Notes under the pieces: generated by a model
What the model was told of the DNA's origin: nothing
The model's database searches: none
Seen by the model: only the letters and a program-made list of their open reading frames with translations
Assembly: GCA_027451565.1 (NCBI GenBank)
Contig: DAIDJC010000023.1
Span: forward strand, 1 to 20,877
Source: Limisphaerales bacterium
Lineage (GTDB): Bacteria > Verrucomicrobiota > Verrucomicrobiia > Limisphaerales > UBA11358
Direction: 5' to 3'
Length of the DNA stretch: 20,877 nt
Shown here: positions 7,599 through 16,543 of the stretch, piece by piece
Layout of the letters: every line of letters begins with the position of its first letter
Numbering within the stretch: the stretch's first letter is position 1
Program-made: the position numbers and the translations under genes

Positions 7599-9014
7599 TT
7601 AATGAAGGACAGGCGGTATTTTTAAAACGAGGCACCTTTGCGTTTGTGCTGTGACCTTGAACCGCTCGCCTATCCGCAAGCCCTCCACCCAGCAAATCAT
7701 TCCCCGGCCAGTGGTGGCCACCACCTTCTGGCGTCTCTCTGCGGCGGAAATTTTCGCGTTTACAAATAAATCCTGCAATTTCACCGCGCGATCCATGCCG
7801 ATGGGCTGAAACCTGTCCCCCGGTCGCCAATGCCGAAGAATAATTGCCGACCCCACGGCTTGGGCATCAAAAAACTCCTCCTTGGGGAATGCTGTTTTGG
7901 GACCGGATAGGAAAGGCATGGATTTAATCTCCATGGCTTCGACCCGCCAATCAAAGGCGCGTTCCCCTAGATGCACGCACCCCTCTCCCTGGCCCAGTTC
8001 CAGCCGCACCTTGTCCGACTTGAATGCCAATGGCGTTAAAATTTCCTTTTGCAGCAGCCCTTCTCGGGTTCGCCGGATCCTTTGCCCATCGTGGAGGTTC
8101 ACCCAAGTCTCCGGCGATTCGCGCAGTTTTTCCACGACCACAAATTCCGGTGCCTGGCCCATGGCAGTGAGTTCATCCCGCAAAATCTGGCGCTGTATGG
8201 CTGGGTCCAAACCCTGAAAGGGTTGGACAGATTTTGTTCCGGGCCGGCTTTCTTTTTGTTTCAACCATGCCTGGGCTGCGTTGGACACCACCCTGGATTC
8301 GCCCTGGATGATTTCCATGCTTCGCAGGACCGCCGCATCCAGACCGGGCTGGTACCTGCGCCGCAATAATGGCAGCAAATGGTTTCGAACACGGTTTCTC
8401 AGCGCATCCTCAAGCGCATTGGAAGAATCCTCGCGATGGAGGATTTTTTCTGCCTTCACGTACCCGTGGATTTCCCTCCTGGAAAAGCCCAAAAAAGGCC
8501 GGATCAACAACAGCCGCGGATCCGCCGGCGATGGGGATTTCCATTTCATCCCCGCCAGTCCAGTGCCGCCGGCGCCCCTCAACAGGCGTAAAAAAAATAA
8601 TTCGACCTGATCATCCGCATGGTGTGCCAGAGCCAGAACACCATATCCTTCCCGGTTGGCCACTCCAGCCAGGAATTCATGGCGAAGTCGGCGCGCGGCC
8701 ATTTCCACGGAGATTTTTGCGCGCGCCGCCACCGCAGCAACGTTCCCCCGCCCATTATGAAAAGGCAGATTCAACTCGCGCGCCATATCGCCTGCCAGGT
8801 CTTCGTCCAAATCACTTTCCTTTCCCCGAAGCTGATGATTGTAATGGGCCACTCCCAGCTTCACACCCCACGCCGGAGCCAGTCGTTGAAACAAATGAAG
8901 CAAGGCCATGGAATCGGCCCCGCCAGACACTCCAAGCAGGATTTTTTGGCCATCCGCCACCAAACCCTGGTTGCGGATGATCGCATCGGCGCGCTGCTGA
9001 AAATTATTTTTCAC
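7599..9014 (-). CDS. tilS: tRNA(Ile)-lysidine synthase
   Basis: This 471-residue enzyme attaches lysine to C34 of the tRNA-Ile CAU anticodon with ATP, so that it reads AUA as isoleucine. The N-type ATP-pyrophosphatase PP-loop is LGVSGGADS (27-35), followed by the HHADDQVE motif (131-138) and LRGAGGTGLAGM (145-156). The C-terminal TilS domain is recognised by RHWRPGDRFQPIGM and KLQDLFVNAKIS (roughly residues 390-430). I take the GTG at 9014: an in-frame TGA lies three codons upstream, and the N-terminus then aligns with the family. No Shine-Dalgarno is visible. It follows the S53 protease gene by 170 bp on the same strand and converges with tmk. Confidence 0.96.
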   Translation of the reverse strand: MKNNFQQRADAIIRNQGLVADGQKILLGVSGGADSMALLHLFQRLAPAWGVKLGVAHYNHQLRGKESDLDEDLAGDMARELNLPFHNGRGNVAAVAARAKISVEMAARRLRHEFLAGVANREGYGVLALAHHADDQVELFFLRLLRGAGGTGLAGMKWKSPSPADPRLLLIRPFLGFSRREIHGYVKAEKILHREDSSNALEDALRNRVRNHLLPLLRRRYQPGLDAAVLRSMEIIQGESRVVSNAAQAWLKQKESRPGTKSVQPFQGLDPAIQRQILRDELTAMGQAPEFVVVEKLRESPETWVNLHDGQRIRRTREGLLQKEILTPLAFKSDKVRLELGQGEGCVHLGERAFDWRVEAMEIKSMPFLSGPKTAFPKEEFFDAQAVGSAIILRHWRPGDRFQPIGMDRAVKLQDLFVNAKISAAERRQKVVATTGRGMICWVEGLRIGERFKVTAQTQRCLVLKIPPVLH

Positions 9015-9184
9015 ACTGGATCAGGCGTGATTGACTTGCTGAAGGGCATGGCCATATTTACGCCCTTATTTAAGGGGTCGCCGCAGCTCTTGCCAATTCA
9101 TTTTGACTTCACTCCACCTCATCCAACACGGTTTTTGGGGGTTTGGTTGGACCGGTGCGCTTCCCAAACGTGCGCTCCTGGCAT

Positions 9185-12100
9185 TCATGGCCCATTCCCT
9201 ATGCGATAAAAGCGCTGGGGAATTTGGGCTGCTCCTGGGTCGCCGTATTGCCATGTTCCCGAGACATCAAGAATGTTTGTCACCAAGGGTTGCCAAACGA
9301 TTGGGGGGGCCAGGTTGCTGGCGGCTTGCAATACATAGGCCTGGCCGGGAACCCCAGTCACAATCAATAATGGCGGCCCCATGCCGGAGGGCAAAACCTC
9401 GGAAAGACCCGGAAATACAACCTGAATGCTCACAATTTGATCATTCGTCCCTCCCATGCCATCACTCACCACGCAAATGAATTGGTCATTCACATTCAGG
9501 GGATTTTCATACCCAAGCCATCCCGGGGTATTGGTGTTTAAAATCACACCATTCGTGGATGTCGTCACTTCGGCCAGTTGAACTGGATCGCCATCCGTGT
9601 CGCTCCAATATCGGGCAAGATTGCTGATGGACAGTTCAAGAATAGTCCCTGCGGCGCGCTCCACAGTTACCGGCAGCGCCGTGGGCGGATGATTCGTGAC
9701 CCATTCTTGGTATTGGTTTGTACAACCCAATGTATTCGCATCTCCGGAATAGATTGCCAAAATAATATTGGTCCCTCGCGGCAAGATTGCGCCACCGGTT
9801 GTCTCCCCAATCCCGTTGGTCAAATCAGTTGCTTGAAAAAATGACCCGTTGGTAAACCATTGTACCTGGCCCGTCCCCGTAACCGGGATGATCTGCCCAT
9901 TAAAGGTTAATGGCACAAGGTATCCCGCAGGGTTCGACGAAGATGAGATCATCAACTGGCTTGGCTGAGGAGTCACCATCAAATTGGCAATGGAACTGGT
10001 GACACTGCCTCCAGATGACAAAACTTCGACTGAATAGCCACCGGTTTGAGTCGAAACCAGGTTTGTAAAAACCAGGCTGCTGGTGATGGCCCCGGTCAGG
10101 ATCATGTTGTTTTTATACCATTGAAATGTCATGGGCGTACAGGCCGAGGCGGCCACTTGAAACGTTGCAGACATACCCGCCTGATTGGTCTGGCTCATGG
10201 GCGACAAAAGAATTTGGGGCGGCTCACCATCCAATATCGTCACTGAATTGGTCGAATGGGATGTGTTCCCGTAGGCATCACTCACAGATAATAACACGGG
10301 ATAGGTCCCGGGTGAGAGGGCCGTCCCGGCAACCGGCTCTTGTTTGATGGTCAAAGGCAATGAAAGGTCCGTCGCCCCGATGTAATTGGTACCGGTCAGA
10401 TCAGGCAGTGAAACACTGCAATTAGTTGTGGCGGTCAAGGTAAGGTTCGTGAATGAATAAAGAATGGACGGCGGGGTTGTGTCCCGGACGATCACCTCAC
10501 GAACCACACTGGCAGAATTGGATGAAGGATCCGTTGCCGTGTAGGTCAAATAGTTTGTTCCCACAACGGACGTATTGATTGAGCCAAGAATCGAGACAGG
10601 CAGCGAGCCTGCACAGAGGTCTAAGGCGGTCGCGCCTGGATCCATAAAGGTTCCGCCCAATTCCACAAACATGGGATTGAAACCATTAAGAAGGACTGCC
10701 GGAGGCAGGGTATCTTCCACCGTGACAGACGTGAAATTGGTGGCTGATCCATAGCTATTGGATGCCACCACCTGGACAAGATGATTGGAGAATGCGAGGT
10801 TAGTCAGATTCAAATCCGACCGGGTTTCACCGGCCAAAAGATTTCCATCCAAAAACCATTGATACGCGGGAGCGGGTGATCCCAAGGCGGTAATTTGAAA
10901 TACCGGGTTGTTGGAGCCGCACTGCACCACGATGCCGGGCGGCAGGCTGGTAACGATGACTGGAGGCTGATAAACAAACAATGCGGCAATGGAACTGGTG
11001 CAGACTCCAAAAAGGTTGGTGACGATCACTTGATAGTTTCCATTATTGGTTGGAGAAACGGAGTCCAGCGCCAGGAGATTGCTGGAGCTTCCGATCAATC
11101 CGGAATGGTCCGGAGCCAGGAAACTTCCATTCTCCAGCCATTCATAGGAAAGCGGAGCCGAACCGGCAGCCTGAGCTTGAAACTGGACCTGACTGCCGAT
11201 TGAAACCGTTTGTCCCGTGGGCGGCACGGTGATGGACGGGGCAAATCCCACTTGCACAAACGCAACGCTGCTGGTGATGGATCCGAAAACATTTGTCACC
11301 ACCAGGGAATAGAAACCTGCATCAGCGCTGGTAATGCTGGAAAAAGCCAGATTGTTGGATTCCGACCCCGTCACATTTCCGCCATCCACCAGGTTGGTTC
11401 CGTCAAATTGCCACTGAAAGAACAGCCCTGGCGCACCCTGCACGGCTGTGGAGAGTTCTACCGCTGCACCATTGGTTGCGGCCACATCCTGCGGTTGGCT
11501 CATAAAAAAAGGAAGGGACAGCGGCGCCAGCGCATTGATCAAGTTAGTGCCGGCGGGAGTGCCCAACCCGGTGCACAAGTCATATCCCGGCACGGCGTAA
11601 AACAAACCAGGGGTGTTGGTGCCCACATTGTTTCCCGATATGACATCGTGAAAACAACTGGCGGCATTGGATCCCAGGCCTATTGTGTACAACGCGGGAT
11701 TCAAAAATCCCGGGCCCGTCCCGCCGGGTTCAGTGCCGGCAGCTTGTTGGTTGACCAAGGCACAGAAACCCGCCCACAGGGGCGCCGCGCAACTGGTGCC
11801 GCCTGCGGGTGTTTCGCTGCCATTATTGAAAAGGACATACACTGAATCCGCCGTCAGCGCCACATCCGGTATGTTTCGCCACGAGGATGATCCCATGTTA
11901 TTGGTCATGGGCACGGCAGCTTGCCAGGTGGGGATGACATAATTGGTGCTGATCCCCCCGCTTGTTCCCGTGTTTCCGCCCCAGTTCCATGCAGATTCAG
12001 ATTCATAGCCTGCGGCTTGCCCGCCCATGACCAGGCTGGTGCCACCCACGCTGGTCACATAGGGACTGTCCACGGGAATGGGTCCTCCAACACCCGTGAT

Positions 12101-13231
12101 CATGCCAGCTCCAGTGTAGGCATCGGTATCTCCAGACGCCTGAAAAAATGCCTGCCCCTGCGCTGCCATTTCCATCAGGATGGAATCCAGCGTCCCTCCC
12201 GAACCAGTCCAATCGTACATTGGGCCATTGCCAACCAGCCAGGATGAACTCACCTGCCGCGCTTGGTTGTCGGTTGCGATGGCATTATAAACATCATAAG
12301 GCGAAATGCCCTCGTAAACCGTCACATTGGAAATGCCAGGAGCCATGGCAATGGTGAGTTCGATATCCAATGAAACTTCCAGCACGGCGTTGTTAATCTG
12401 GCTAAAACCGGGCACCCCGCTCACGGAATCGAGGAGGACATTGGTCAAGGGAACCGGCGGGTAAAAACAGCGCGCCTCGTAATTTGAAATATCCTGGGCG
12501 TAGTAGCCATCGAATTCCACCAAGGCAACCTTCTGACCTGTACCGGTCAATGCGGAACCAGGCACATAAGCGTGCCGAAAATCCGCGCCCCAATAATTGC
12601 CGCCGGGCGCTGAACCGCCAGCCGGGCGCCCCACATGACCTGCCGGTGTCATTTCCACCTGCGGGCGTGGACGCCGCTCATTGTTCAATCCCCAAACATC
12701 TGCCAGCGCCAATCCATTCGGAACCGATGGGTTGACATCCGGCGCATAAAAGCAATGTGCCTCGCCATGCCTCTGGTAATTATATAAATGGACATGAAAG
12801 GCCCGCTGCACCGCATCCGCTTTCCCTGCCACATCCAGCACAAGCCGGTTGCTGTGGCGTCGCACCACGGTCAATCCATTCGAAACTGCGTAGCCTGCCA
12901 GGCATGCGTATTGCGTTGCAGTGGGACCATACCGGTTTAAAAAATCACCCGGGGTGAGAAAGTGATGAAAAAGCGGACTTTTGGGGTCGTACAATTCATG
13001 GATGAAAACTTTCAAGCCTTGAGGATCGCGGACTGGCAAACCAAGGGACAAATTCAACCAATTTGACCCAGCCAGATTCCCCACAACCCGGCATCCAACG
13101 CTTGGTGGACTTGAAAAGCCGGGTAATTCATGAAAACCGGTGGAGGCAGCCTCAACATGATCCGCGCAGGTGACAACCAAGAACCCAAAAAACGCAATGG
13201 CCCGCAACAATCTGTGCCAAATCCTACCCAT
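9185..13231 (-). CDS. Secreted S53 (sedolisin/kumamolisin-like) peptidase with Ig-like tail
   Basis: This 1348-residue protein is an acid-type serine-carboxyl endopeptidase, probably exported. A signal peptide (about 1-28) ends near VEA. A Pro-kumamolisin activation domain (about 45-185) includes FHHFLTPGDFLNRYGP. The S53 catalytic domain spans about 210-570, with E285 and D289 (EVSLDIE), oxyanion D368 (QASGD), S480 in AGGTSCAAPLWAG, and calcium-site residues in FHDVISGNN (527-535) and YDLCTGLGTP (550-559). The tail holds three Ig-like domains (about 575-662, 663-755, 756-838), two HYR/DUF5011-like domains (about 843-918, 921-1001), a further Ig domain (about 1005-1088), an Ig-like module with YSGD (about 1090-1178), a cadherin-like domain (about 1182-1272) and a C-terminal module ending PQRFYRIGNGP. 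It may act outside the cell or on the surface. No PEP-CTERM or LPXTG anchor is seen. Confidence 0.93.
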   Translation of the reverse strand: MGRIWHRLLRAIAFFGFLVVTCADHVEAASTGFHELPGFSSPPSVGCRVVGNLAGSNWLNLSLGLPVRDPQGLKVFIHELYDPKSPLFHHFLTPGDFLNRYGPTATQYACLAGYAVSNGLTVVRRHSNRLVLDVAGKADAVQRAFHVHLYNYQRHGEAHCFYAPDVNPSVPNGLALADVWGLNNERRPRPQVEMTPAGHVGRPAGGSAPGGNYWGADFRHAYVPGSALTGTGQKVALVEFDGYYAQDISNYEARCFYPPVPLTNVLLDSVSGVPGFSQINNAVLEVSLDIELTIAMAPGISNVTVYEGISPYDVYNAIATDNQARQVSSSWLVGNGPMYDWTGSGGTLDSILMEMAAQGQAFFQASGDTDAYTGAGMITGVGGPIPVDSPYVTSVGGTSLVMGGQAAGYESESAWNWGGNTGTSGGISTNYVIPTWQAAVPMTNNMGSSSWRNIPDVALTADSVYVLFNNGSETPAGGTSCAAPLWAGFCALVNQQAAGTEPGGTGPGFLNPALYTIGLGSNAASCFHDVISGNNVGTNTPGLFYAVPGYDLCTGLGTPAGTNLINALAPLSLPFFMSQPQDVAATNGAAVELSTAVQGAPGLFFQWQFDGTNLVDGGNVTGSESNNLAFSSITSADAGFYSLVVTNVFGSITSSVAFVQVGFAPSITVPPTGQTVSIGSQVQFQAQAAGSAPLSYEWLENGSFLAPDHSGLIGSSSNLLALDSVSPTNNGNYQVIVTNLFGVCTSSIAALFVYQPPVIVTSLPPGIVVQCGSNNPVFQITALGSPAPAYQWFLDGNLLAGETRSDLNLTNLAFSNHLVQVVASNSYGSATNFTSVTVEDTLPPAVLLNGFNPMFVELGGTFMDPGATALDLCAGSLPVSILGSINTSVVGTNYLTYTATDPSSNSASVVREVIVRDTTPPSILYSFTNLTLTATTNCSVSLPDLTGTNYIGATDLSLPLTIKQEPVAGTALSPGTYPVLLSVSDAYGNTSHSTNSVTILDGEPPQILLSPMSQTNQAGMSATFQVAASACTPMTFQWYKNNMILTGAITSSLVFTNLVSTQTGGYSVEVLSSGGSVTSSIANLMVTPQPSQLMISSSSNPAGYLVPLTFNGQIIPVTGTGQVQWFTNGSFFQATDLTNGIGETTGGAILPRGTNIILAIYSGDANTLGCTNQYQEWVTNHPPTALPVTVERAAGTILELSISNLARYWSDTDGDPVQLAEVTTSTNGVILNTNTPGWLGYENPLNVNDQFICVVSDGMGGTNDQIVSIQVVFPGLSEVLPSGMGPPLLIVTGVPGQAYVLQAASNLAPPIVWQPLVTNILDVSGTWQYGDPGAAQIPQRFYRIGNGP

Positions 13232-13276
13232 TTAAAGCGCAATGAATGAAATGAGAACATAGTTCAAAATGTAAGG

Positions 13277-13294
13277 TTTGTCTATTCAGACAAA
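13277..13294. promoter_or_regulatory. Perfect 7-bp inverted repeat, candidate operator
   Basis: TTTGTCT (13277-13283) and AGACAAA (13288-13294) are exact inverted repeats around ATTC. The element lies in the 168-bp gap between the divergent S53 protease gene (ATG 46 bp away) and the carotenoid gene (ATG 106 bp away). No T-run follows on either side, so a terminator is unlikely. A dimeric regulator's site serving one or both promoters is the simplest inference; the binding protein is unknown. Confidence 0.5.
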
Positions 13295-13399
13295 ATCCAT
13301 TCAAGGCGGGCGATTTTCAAAAAAGGTGACCGGTGCTGGAATGTATTTTCATTGCGGCAACAAGATGATTCATGCATTTTGCCACCTCGACAATCAAAC

Positions 13400-14218
13400 A
13401 TGGCCACCCCATCCGATTCCAAAACCCAAAGCAACGCAACCCGCTTGTTGCCAGCGCTCTACGGAACACTCCACATGTTACTGGCAGGCTTGGTCCTTGG
13501 CTTTGTCTTCCTGCCTTTGCATGATGGACTTTTTTGCGTGTGTTTCCTGGTCTGCGCCATTGTGTCGTGCATGGTGGGTTTGGCCCGTCAAATGCCATGG
13601 CAAAATATTTTGATGGGTGCGGGCATTGCGGCGGTGATTGGCTCGCTGGCCCACGCTCTGAGCGCCATTCACTCCTGGGCCATACCATTCGGGCCAATTT
13701 ATTTTCACGAAGCATGCGGAGCGCAGCTACTGGACTTGCTGCCTTGGCCCATCTCTCTTCTCTGGGTGGCAGCCATTCTGAGTTCAAGGGGTACAGCAAG
13801 GGTAATTTTGCGGCCCTGGCGCAAGCTTAAAACTTACGGCTACTGGCAGCTTGGATTGACCTCTGTGCTGGCCATGCTCCTGGACCTTGCCATCGAACCT
13901 TATGCCACCACCAGCCAGCATTTCTGGTCCTGGCAAGCCACCAAAATTCCACTGAACTGGTACGGCGCATCGCCCCTCAATTTTATCAGTTGGGCCTTGG
14001 TGGCCTTGTTGATCCAAGCCTTTGCAACCCCGGCCATGGTTAAAAAAAGGCCCGGCAGCCGCAGTCCCCTGGACATGTTGCCTGTGACGGCATGGCTTGG
14101 CTTGGTGATCTTTTGCGCCGTGGGATGCGGCCGATCCGGCCTTTGGCCGGCGGTCACAGCCGATGCCTTGTTGGTCTTGCTCACGGCTGGCTTTGTGATT
14201 CCCGGGGCGCGTTGGTAA
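13400..14218 (+). CDS. Carotenoid biosynthesis (CruF/DUF422-like) membrane protein
   Basis: The protein is 272 residues from the ATG at 13400; an upstream in-frame TTG at 13352 would add 16 residues that look non-native. It is hydrophobic, with about seven transmembrane segments. It matches the Caroten_synth family by FGPIYFHEACGAQL (97-110), the D162 and E166-P167 region (LLDLAIEP), FWSW (175-178), and YGASPLNFISW (188-198), the positions that carry 'GVPLSNFLGW'-type motifs in relatives. Family members include CruF hydratases, which hydrate carotenoid end groups in the membrane, so a C40/C50 carotenoid tailoring role is likely. The exact substrate is unknown. No other carotenoid gene is visible nearby. 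Its last 38 bp overlap the convergent CNNM gene. Confidence 0.72.
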   Translation: MATPSDSKTQSNATRLLPALYGTLHMLLAGLVLGFVFLPLHDGLFCVCFLVCAIVSCMVGLARQMPWQNILMGAGIAAVIGSLAHALSAIHSWAIPFGPIYFHEACGAQLLDLLPWPISLLWVAAILSSRGTARVILRPWRKLKTYGYWQLGLTSVLAMLLDLAIEPYATTSQHFWSWQATKIPLNWYGASPLNFISWALVALLIQAFATPAMVKKRPGSRSPLDMLPVTAWLGLVIFCAVGCGRSGLWPAVTADALLVLLTAGFVIPGARW

Positions 14219-15527
14219 ACTCGGTTTCTCCTGACGGGCATTTTGTGATGCGCAATCTGGCCACCTTGGGTCCGTCCATTTCATCCACCCTTAGTTCAAA
14301 ACCGTTCACAACAAAAGCCTGCCCAGGCTTGGCGAATCCGCCCTGATGCTGGGTCACCCACCCACTGACGGTGGCCACCCCCTCTTCATGAGTCACCTGG
14401 CCGATGATTTTCTCCAGTTCATGCAGGGGCAGTCCGCCGCTGGCTTCCCAAGCCTGGTCCTGCAAATGCCGGAGTTCGGGAACCTCCGAGTCAAATTCAT
14501 CCTGTATTTGCCCAACCAAGGCCTCCATGACATTTTCCAAAGTTGCCACTCCCAATGTCCCGCCATACTCATCCACCACCATGCAAAAGTGGAGTTTCCG
14601 GTCTAGAAAATGTCTTAAGAGCTTGTCCAGGCGGACACTTTCCGGGACGCAAGGCAGTTTACGTGCATGCGGCAGCAACTGGCCCGCTGAGCCAGAAAGT
14701 TTGCGGCAGGCATAGATGTCCTTGATGTGTACCACCCCCAAAGTACGGTCAGGATCACCTCCTTCACAAAGGGGGTAACGGGAATAGCGGGTGCGTTCGA
14801 CCAATTCCAGGCAGTCGGCCATGGATGCCGAGATGTCCAGGGTGACAATTTCGCTGCGCGGCCTCATGACTTCACGCACAGTGCGGTTACGAAGGTCCAG
14901 GGCGTTTAAAATCAAATCCCGCGCATCCCTTGGTGCTTGCGCGGTTTTCAATGCCATCCGGAGTTCCTCCTCCGATTGGCTGGCGCTGAGCGTTTCCGGG
15001 TCAACACCCAATTGGCGCACAACGGCTTGGGATGAAGCCTGCAGGAGCCAGATAAAAGGGTACGAAATTTTATAAAACCAATGCAGGGGAGATGCAACCC
15101 AGAGCGCGGTGGATAGGGTCCTTCGAATGGCCACAGCCTTGGGGACTAATTCACCCGCCACAATGAGGAGGTAGCAATTGACAAAAAATCCCACACCCAA
15201 GGCTATATGCCCCCGGGTTGCGGGTGACGGAATATTTAGCAGGTCAAACAATGGGGTGAGCAGGCTTTCAAATACCGGCTCCACGGCCACACCCAGCCCC
15301 AGACTGACGAGCGTGATCCCAAATTGAGTGGAGCTTATATAGGCATCCAGATGGGAGATGATGTGACGGGCTGTCCTTGCCCGGCGGTTTCCCCGCTGGG
15401 CTGGACCTGAAAGCTGTGTGTCCCGGATGCGCACCAGGGCCAGTTCAGCCGCCACAAAAAAGGCATTCAGCAAAACCAACGCCAACACGGCCAGAAGTTT
15501 CAGAGCGATGAGGATAAACGCATTCAT
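14181..15527 (-). CDS. CNNM/CorC family membrane protein (third of tandem triplet)
   Basis: This 448-residue protein has the full CNNM-CBS-CorC_HlyC layout. The DUF21/CNNM membrane domain (about 1-195) shows FVAAELALVRIR (24-35), TQFGITLVSLGLG (67-79) and AGELVPKAVA (124-133). A pair of CBS domains (about 215-340) includes MRPRSEIV (221-228) and VVDEYGGTLGV (317-327). The CorC_HlyC transporter-associated domain (about 355-430) ends near ELRVDEMDG. Relatives are implicated in Mg2+/Co2+ efflux, or Na+-coupled Mg2+ transport, and were historically called haemolysin-like; substrate cannot be told here. It starts 10 bp after the middle paralogue's stop. Its 3' end overlaps the carotenoid gene by 38 bp, tail to tail. 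Confidence 0.9.
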   Translation of the reverse strand: MNAFILIALKLLAVLALVLLNAFFVAAELALVRIRDTQLSGPAQRGNRRARTARHIISHLDAYISSTQFGITLVSLGLGVAVEPVFESLLTPLFDLLNIPSPATRGHIALGVGFFVNCYLLIVAGELVPKAVAIRRTLSTALWVASPLHWFYKISYPFIWLLQASSQAVVRQLGVDPETLSASQSEEELRMALKTAQAPRDARDLILNALDLRNRTVREVMRPRSEIVTLDISASMADCLELVERTRYSRYPLCEGGDPDRTLGVVHIKDIYACRKLSGSAGQLLPHARKLPCVPESVRLDKLLRHFLDRKLHFCMVVDEYGGTLGVATLENVMEALVGQIQDEFDSEVPELRHLQDQAWEASGGLPLHELEKIIGQVTHEEGVATVSGWVTQHQGGFAKPGQAFVVNGFELRVDEMDGPKVARLRITKCPSGETEFTNAPRESQSQP

Positions 15528-15537
15528 AAAGCTGCAA

Positions 15538-16533
15538 TCAAAGGTTCATCTCACCAAACATCACCTTGAGAATGTCTTGAAAGGCCGCGATGCCCACCTC
15601 CTGCCGGTCACTGGCTATCACAATGGCCACACGCTGCCCGGCGCGTTGCATTTGGCGCAGGGCAGTCTCCAGCCGCGTGGCCTCGTCCAGAAACAATGCC
15701 GGGATCATGTATTGCGCCACAGGACGTTGAATGTCCAATTTCTCCTGGTATTGAATCAATCCCATGTCCAGCAAACCAGCCACGCGACGATGCCCCTCAC
15801 GGTTTTCCCAGACGGGCATGCGCATGATGTTGTGTTCCCTGCATTTCTTCAGGACATCGGCAAAAAGATCAGTGGATTCCACCGCGACTGCCTCGGTCCA
15901 GGGCTTGGTGATGTGCGCGACGGTGAATTTTTGGAGGTCCAGTATGCGATTGATCATGGTGCGCTCATCCACGGTCAGGTTGCGTCCATATTCCTGCATA
16001 ATAGCCCTGAGTTCTTCCCTGTTGCCGAACAGTCGGCGCGGTCCGGTGGACCTACCGAATACCGTCAATAATGCATGGGAAATGCCCTCAACCACGGATA
16101 CCACCGGGCTTAGCAGGAGGTTGATGAACCGAAAAGGATGGGCCGCCGACAGACAAAGGGAATTGGGATTCGAGCGAAACAGCATTTTGGGAAGGAGGTC
16201 GAACAAGGCATAAAACCAAAACACAGCCAGGAAAAAGAAAATGGCTGTTCTGACCTCATTGCCCATGAACAAGTTCTCCAGACTGACCAGGGTCCAGCCC
16301 AGGATGAAAAAATTGGCCAGGGTGTTGCCCACCAGGATGGTCCAGAGAAACCGCTCTGGTTTTTCAAGGAACCCATTCAGCAGCCGCGCGGAAGGTTTTC
16401 CCGCACGGGCCAGGTGCCGGATACGGAGACGGTTCAGCGCAAAGACCCCCGCCTCCATCCCCGAAAAAAGGAATGAGGCCATCAATAAGAAAGCCAGCGC
16501 CAGCCAGTTCATCATTGTGGGTGCCGGGGTCAT
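15538..16533 (-). CDS. CNNM-CBS membrane protein lacking CorC_HlyC domain (middle of triplet)
   Basis: This 331-residue protein has the DUF21/CNNM membrane domain (about 8-165), with FSGMEAGVFALNR (23-35), LVGNTLANF (67-75) and DLLPKMLF (112-119), where relatives usually have a glutamate before xxPK. A CBS pair follows (about 205-325; ITKPWTEAVAV and VIASDRQEVG). The protein ends soon after the second CBS with MFGEMNL, so the CorC_HlyC domain present in both neighbours is missing. The stop is natural (TGA), with no sign of a frameshifted remainder before the next gene, which starts 10 bp on. The ATG at 16533 is used; ATGs at codons 7-8 are alternatives. It may form heteromers with its neighbours (inference). 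Confidence 0.87.
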   Translation of the reverse strand: MTPAPTMMNWLALAFLLMASFLFSGMEAGVFALNRLRIRHLARAGKPSARLLNGFLEKPERFLWTILVGNTLANFFILGWTLVSLENLFMGNEVRTAIFFFLAVFWFYALFDLLPKMLFRSNPNSLCLSAAHPFRFINLLLSPVVSVVEGISHALLTVFGRSTGPRRLFGNREELRAIMQEYGRNLTVDERTMINRILDLQKFTVAHITKPWTEAVAVESTDLFADVLKKCREHNIMRMPVWENREGHRRVAGLLDMGLIQYQEKLDIQRPVAQYMIPALFLDEATRLETALRQMQRAGQRVAIVIASDRQEVGIAAFQDILKVMFGEMNL

Positions 16534-16543
16534 ATATGCAGTG

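Noticed and set aside
8369..8980. 203-codon plus-strand frame
   Set aside because: It is fully antisense to tilS, whose catalytic motifs are intact; composition (Pro, Arg rich) is typical of a spurious frame.
9185..9260. PEP-CTERM or other cell-surface anchor at the end of the S53 protease
   Set aside because: The C-terminus (RFYRIGNGP) has no PEP motif, hydrophobic helix or basic tail.
15538..16533. Middle CNNM gene as a pseudogene truncated by frameshift
   Set aside because: The next gene begins 10 bp after its stop, leaving no room for a CorC_HlyC remnant, and the CNNM and CBS domains are intact; a naturally shorter protein is the better reading.
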